Source of the DNA: Mesaphorura yosii
Lineage: Eukaryota > Arthropoda > Collembola > Poduromorpha > Tullbergiidae
Direction of reading: 5' to 3'
NCBI GenBank assembly: GCA_009869945.1
Contig: WIXG01000276.1
Location: forward strand, 1 to 64,000
DNA: 64,000 bases
Part shown: positions 59,328 to 64,000 of the stretch, one piece after another
Position numbering within the stretch: the stretch's first letter is position 1
How the letters are laid out: each line of letters starts with the position of its first letter
Position numbers and translations under genes: made by a program
Notes under the pieces: model-generated
Seen by the model: the letters and a program-made list of their open reading frames with translations, nothing else
Told to the model about the DNA's origin: nothing
The model's database searches: none

Positions 59328-59845
59328 TCGCATATTCGTTGAGTTGAGGTGAATCAATAAATTAATTACGTACATCTTCAAATGATAAATGAAGCAAGTA
59401 AAAAAGTACAAAATACAGGCTTGGCTTGACGTGAGCGAATTAAGAATTAATAAAAGGCGGACTGAAAAGTACAAATTAATAAAAACAGATTTACAAATAT
59501 CAAAAAGTTTCAAAACAGGAATTGCAAATTATCATTTAAAATACAAAAGTTAAAAGGAAATTGAAAGCAGAAAATTCATCCAGGAAACTTAACACGATCG
59601 GAAAAATTGGCGTTGGCAGTGCTCGAAGCACAGAGTTTCGCAGGAACGTTTAAATAAAGTTAAGTTCAGCGAAGGCACATTAACATTTCCTCCGACGATT
59701 TTAACACAAACTTATTGAAAAGGCACGAATGTGAACGCAATATACGCAAAACGCATGCTTCGATTTGCTGTTACATAAAATTACAACTACGTAATCATAA
59801 TTATTAATACAAATGTCGAGAACAACTTAAGCTTGAGCTTTGGGG

Positions 59846-61171
59846 TTATGATCTTGATTGTTTCGCACGATTTGCTACAATCCACGGATGGTTAAAGAAA
59901 TGTTCCACTCGCAGGCGGTCCTTCGGCTCCTGTTTTAATATCTGAGAAGGCGAGAAACGAAGTCGACGGATTAGAAATTGATAACGAATAACTTCGGACT
60001 TCAGATAGAGAGATTTAAGGTAACACCTTGCTAATGAAGTCTTGAGCTCCTGCACTGACATGCGGAGGGAATTTAAAGTCCACCTTCATTATTCTAACGT
60101 AAGTCGTGTCGTAGGACGGCGTTTCGAAAGGAGGATTGCCGACCAGGCACTCGTAGCACAAAATTCCGACGCTCCAGATGTCTGCAGTCTCGTCATGCGT
60201 TTTGCCTGCCACCATTTCTGGGATGGACAAAATAAATAGAACATGCAGGTGAAAGCTACACCGGCACCGCTTCACCATGCAGTCAGAACCATTGGCCTTG
60301 GTTTGTGGGCTAATTTACCTGGGGATAAGTAATCAAGGGTCCCACATACGGTCTCACGCCTGTAAGAACAAATCCACATAAAGGCTTCGGCCCTAAAATC
60401 AGAAGCGTATTTCCTTACTTTGATGAAGGGGCGTGAACTGACCATCCGAAGTCCCCGATCTTTATTTCACCGTTGGCACCAATTAACAAATTCTCTGGCT
60501 TAATGTCTCGATGAAGCACTTTTCTGGAGTGGCAATAAATTAGAGCGTCTGCCAATTGCGCGATGTACCCTGCAGTCCTGCATTCAAGAGATAAGAGATT
60601 AGTCCAGTAAATAAGTACAAATCATCCTGTAATTGCCGAGTCGAGTGGACTTACTTTTCTTCAGAAAACCTCTTCAGCGGCTGTGACTGGAGAGACTTAT
60701 AAAGCTCACCGCCTGGTGCGAATTCTAAGATTAGGTACACCCTTCCTTCATCGTGGAAGTACCCAAACATTCGTAGAATATTCGGATGCCTTAAATGCGT
60801 CTGGATTTCAATCTCTCGTCGTAATTGCAGCTCGACCTTGGCTCTTTTCAGCTCCTTCTTGAAGAGCACCTTCAGCGCGACGATGAACTTTGACTTCTTC
60901 TCACGGGCCAAGTACACGTTTCCGAATTTTCCTTTCCCCAACGGTCGACCGATGTCGAAATCTGAGAGTTTCCATTTCCTATCACCAAAATTTACATAAC
61001 ATTGCTACAAGTTGGACCAAGATTTAATCAAGAATTAGAATTGTGTCGTTAAACTTACGGCGTCGTGGGTGCCGACGCTGGCATCGACGCCGGTATCGAT
61101 ATCGACATCGGGATCTCCGGTGGCCCCGGTCGTGCTGTGCTTGACGTATTAATTTCCTCCTGAGGCTCCAT
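59846..61171 (-). CDS. Aurora-family mitotic serine/threonine kinase
   Basis: Six exons on -: 61059-61171, 60655-60978, 60419-60577, 60319-60359, 60027-60217 and 59846-59941; 307 residues. After a short Pro/Ser-rich N-terminus (1-38) the kinase opens [20 protein letters not shown]. The glycine loop is 52-57, catalytic Lys74, HRDIKPEN at 168-175, [11 protein letters not shown] at 188-198, and the activation loop [16 protein letters not shown] with the phosphosite Thr202. The Aurora-specific DFGWS and GTLDY make the family certain. The short N-terminus suggests Aurora B type, but A versus B is open. Aurora kinases act at centrosomes, centromeres and the midzone. Odd points: a 41-nt exon 4 covering the activation loop, Glu201 where relatives have Thr, and a weak donor (GTGTTA) before the last exon. 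Confidence 0.96.
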
Positions 61172-61780
61172 ACTTGTCACACTTGGCTTGTATTGCGAGG
61201 GGCCTTCCTATCAATCTTTTATCTTGGCTGGAGCTCGAGCTGTGTACTGTGCAGTTTATTTTTCGTGATTACCGTGATTTGTGCGGAGCGAAGGGAATCA
61301 GACGAGCTGATAACAACGGAGCACGGCGGACAAATGATTCTTGGCAGTAATTTAAAGCATGAAACTTAAGCTTAAGGTTTTGACTTGTCAATAGCCAAAA
61401 TTAACTTACATCCACGATTTTAATTGCGAGTGTCTCCGTCTCCAGTATGTCATTCCCTCGTGCCTTCGCGATACTGAAACTCTTTCTGTCTTCTGTCTTT
61501 GTTGTTGTCCGTTGAACCTTTTGGAAAATTTGAGACTCGTGCACACACAAAAGCAGGTTGGAAAAAGTGATGAGTGTGATGAAGTAGGCAGCTTACGAAT
61601 TCAGATTCGTATGTTGCTTTGTGTTGTTGATTCCGCGTTCTTTGTTGTTTATCGTGCATTGACTTTGACTCGAGGCGAACCGAACGGTGACTTTAAACAA
61701 CCAACATGTAACGTATTTTATTTCTTAATTCTTCAAAATATTCAATAAAAACTTAAATTATTTTAAATAAACTTCTGCTC
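61172..61780. other. Aurora promoter and BOP1 3' region
   Basis: Noncoding. AATAAA on - at 61717-61722 suits BOP1. Aurora and BOP1 are tandem on -, with about 610 bp between coding parts and no TATA box seen. Confidence 0.5.
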
Positions 61781-63978
61781 TTAAGAATAGAGTCGAATAG
61801 TCGCATCCGCGCCTGAAGAAAACACCCACGGCTGCATGTTGTGGAACATGATGCTCAAAATCCCGAAATCGTTAAACTTTTCGTGGCCACGCAACTTCTT
61901 GACGGGGACGATCAAAGGATTTTGGAGCAAATCGCTGAAAATATGGAGAAAATATCCACATTAATCATAACTCCCAAAATTCTAGCCTCCAGCGCTGGCG
62001 ATGGCGCAGGATTGAATAAAACTCGTCAACTTACTTGTACACCATTCCGTGAGAGACGATGAGGCTGCAATCGTCTGATCCGGTCGCGAAAAGTGGATAC
62101 CGTTTATGGAAGGCCACACTCCGAATTGCATTCCCGTGAAATCGGAGAGTTTGATAAGGCTTTGTGGACAAATCCAAATCGAACCACATTACTTTCTTGT
62201 CGTATGTGCCGACAATCACATTATCGCCGCCTTAAAAGTGAAGTACACAATTAATTAACTAAATTGATAATCTCACGCAATAACTCTTGAATTAAATGAC
62301 TCACCTGGATGAATAGCAATGCTGGAGATCCATTTTGCCCCTGTCATCAGTTTCTTTACCATTTCCTGTTTGATTAAGTCGTAAATTCTGACATGTCGCT
62401 GAGTCTGGAAGGTTAAAAAGTGTAGGTCTGACGAAATTCTGACATTGCAGACTGAATATCAAGAAAATAATGAAAAAAAGTTACCGCTATGAAGTAAATT
62501 GGGCGAATAGGATGAAATGTAACACATTGAATAAGCCCTTTCGACCGACTCAATGGAAGTTGTGATTTTCTGGAAGAAAGCTGATGGATCACAATTGAAC
62601 GATTGGCACCTTCCGGCATCACAGTTGAGAAATAATCTCCTCTCGCATGCCACGTAACCTGGAAGAACAAATTTCGTCGAGGAATACTTCAGGGACAAAG
62701 GTCAAATCGAAATCTTCACAACCCTCGTTCGCTCGCACCTGTCGAACTTGTTTGAAATGACGTATTAGAATACGAATTCCCTTCTCCCATTTTTCGTCGT
62801 CCACCGGCTCCCACTGCACGACTGCCGAAATTCTCTCTGGAACCACGCTTGGGTCCTCGTTTTCAGCTGGAGCTTCCTTGAGCAACAAATCAGTCTTCTC
62901 GACAGTCAGCTTGTCACCGACACCCGGATTTATTATGGCCACGTCCGAATCCACTGCCACGGCGAGAAGGGTCACTGCCTTATTCGGGCACCACTCCACC
63001 CAACGCACAACTCCTTCGAAAGTGAATGTTTTCAGACATCGGCCGGTTGCAATTTCCCAAACTGTGAAGCAAATCACATGGACATTATCAGTAAAATCCT
63101 CACAACAATACAATTCACACAACTGGATGGCTTACTCTTGACAGTTCCATCATCTGACCCAGACGCAAAGTACTGTCCAAATGGCTCGAGGGTAATTGAC
63201 CTGACCATCGACGTGTGGCCTTTGTAAATCATTGCGAGCACGGTCGGGAATGGCTGCAAATCCTTTGGACTTGGTAGCTGAGGTACCAAGTCTTCTGCTT
63301 TAATTGTAAGCTGGATACGCAAGAGACAAATACATGTCAATTACAAATCCGAAAATCTCTTGTCTTGTCTTGTCTGACTGTGTAATTTGACCTACTCTCA
63401 TTTTCTTGGCCCTTGGGCATAAGTAAAGATCCAGACACCTCTCGAATCTTTCTTTAATAAATCGATCGTACGCCGGAACCTGCCTCAGAGATCCATACTT
63501 TTGAGGAATAAAATTGTACTTCCTCTTCCAAGGCTCGTCTGCTTTCAATTCCCAATCTCTCATCTGAAACAAAGGCAAATCAAGAAATGGCAATAATATA
63601 TCAGGACCTGACGTTCGAAATGGAAACCTGGCACTATTTGGCGTTTATTACCTCATCTTTATCAAAAAGATACTCCGCAGGCGGATTGTACGATTCTGCC
63701 GTTCCGGGGAGCCTCGGCTTTGGCGCAGGAATGTGATCGTGGATTCTTCTCATCGTCTCTGCTTTGGTATCACTTTTGGCATCCCACAGCATGTAAAACT
63801 TCTTTTCTTGATTCACAGGCTTCGGTGGTTGTGGTTTCATCCACCCCATTTTGATTGCGTGGACCATTTTGGAAATCTTCATCTTGTCAATCTTTGAAGG
63901 GAGGAACGACGCCTTCGATGGTGGAATGGCACGAACTGGTGTGTCCATAACTTGCGATGAAAACCATTCTATCCATGG
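61781..63978 (-). CDS. BOP1: BOP1 ribosome biogenesis protein, C-terminal part (gene continues past the right edge)
   Basis: Eight exons on - are present: 63652-63978, 63396-63563, 63136-63310, 62739-63061, 62485-62658, 62305-62404, 62035-62230 and 61781-61934, giving 538 residues; the N-terminal exons lie beyond the window. BOP1 (yeast Erb1) works with PES1 and WDR12 in 27S/32S pre-rRNA processing for the 60S subunit in the nucleolus. The BOP1NT domain includes [23 protein letters not shown] and [19 protein letters not shown]. The WD40 propeller follows: [68 protein letters not shown] and the last blade [12 protein letters not shown]. Splicing is regular and phases agree. No residue loss is apparent. 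Confidence 0.97.
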
Positions 63979-64000
63979 CTGAAATTTTCATGTGAAGAAA

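Noticed and set aside
1-64000. Transposons, retroelements, satellites, CRISPR arrays or bacterial insertions
   Set aside because: No reverse transcriptase, integrase, transposase, long terminal repeats, tandem satellite or spacer-repeat pattern was seen; genes have introns throughout.

Overview
The window is nuclear DNA from an animal. Genes are split by short spliceosomal introns (about 70-300 nt, with a few of 1-3.4 kb), and there are TATA boxes, AATAAA signals and canonical GT..AG junctions. The gene set suggests an ecdysozoan, most likely an arthropod (possibly a springtail, mite or crustacean) or a tardigrade: a myosuppressin/DMSR-type GPCR, a CYP3-clan P450, a short Ana2-like STIL and a cabut-like KLF. 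The species cannot be fixed by reading alone. No transposon, retroelement or CRISPR array was recognised. All exon models below were built by hand, joining open frames at GT..AG sites whose phases agree.

Layout. 1-8.9 kb: gene-poor, probably 5' regulatory or untranslated sequence of a neuropeptide GPCR at 8.9-11.3 kb (+). 11.3-17.4 kb: mostly empty except for a cryptic three-exon gene (-) for a small Arg/Ser-rich protein at 14.4-14.9 kb. 17.4-29.5 kb: four genes in a row on + (alpha-L-fucosidase, SLC35G-type transporter, cytochrome P450, CC2D1/Lgd). 29.5-39 kb: a KLF10/11 (cabut-like) zinc-finger gene (-) with a 3.4-kb first intron and wide flanks. 39-40.5 kb: a CRP-type two-LIM protein (-). 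40.5-46.2 kb: two small orphan secreted-protein genes (+) flanking a perfect inverted pair of tRNA-Lys(CTT) genes. 46.5-64 kb: a dense block of cell-biology genes: CNPPD1 (-), STIL/Ana2-like centriole factor (+), CFAP65 (+), a tetraspanin (+), Aurora kinase (-) and the C-terminal part of BOP1 (-), which runs off the right end.

How the genes relate. The right-hand block is rich in centriole, axoneme, mitosis and ribosome-biogenesis genes. The STIL-like and CFAP65 genes lie head to tail only 289 bp apart, and CNPPD1 and the STIL-like gene are divergent neighbours. Tetraspanin/Aurora and CC2D1/KLF are convergent pairs with close or overlapping 3' ends. The other genes look like an ordinary mixture without a shared pathway.

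No clearly new multi-gene system was seen. The observations best worth checking are the hidden RS-rich gene with two frame-switching acceptors, the palindromic tRNA-Lys pair, the two orphan secreted proteins, the very long third intracellular loop of the GPCR, and a P450 lacking the usual I-helix threonine.
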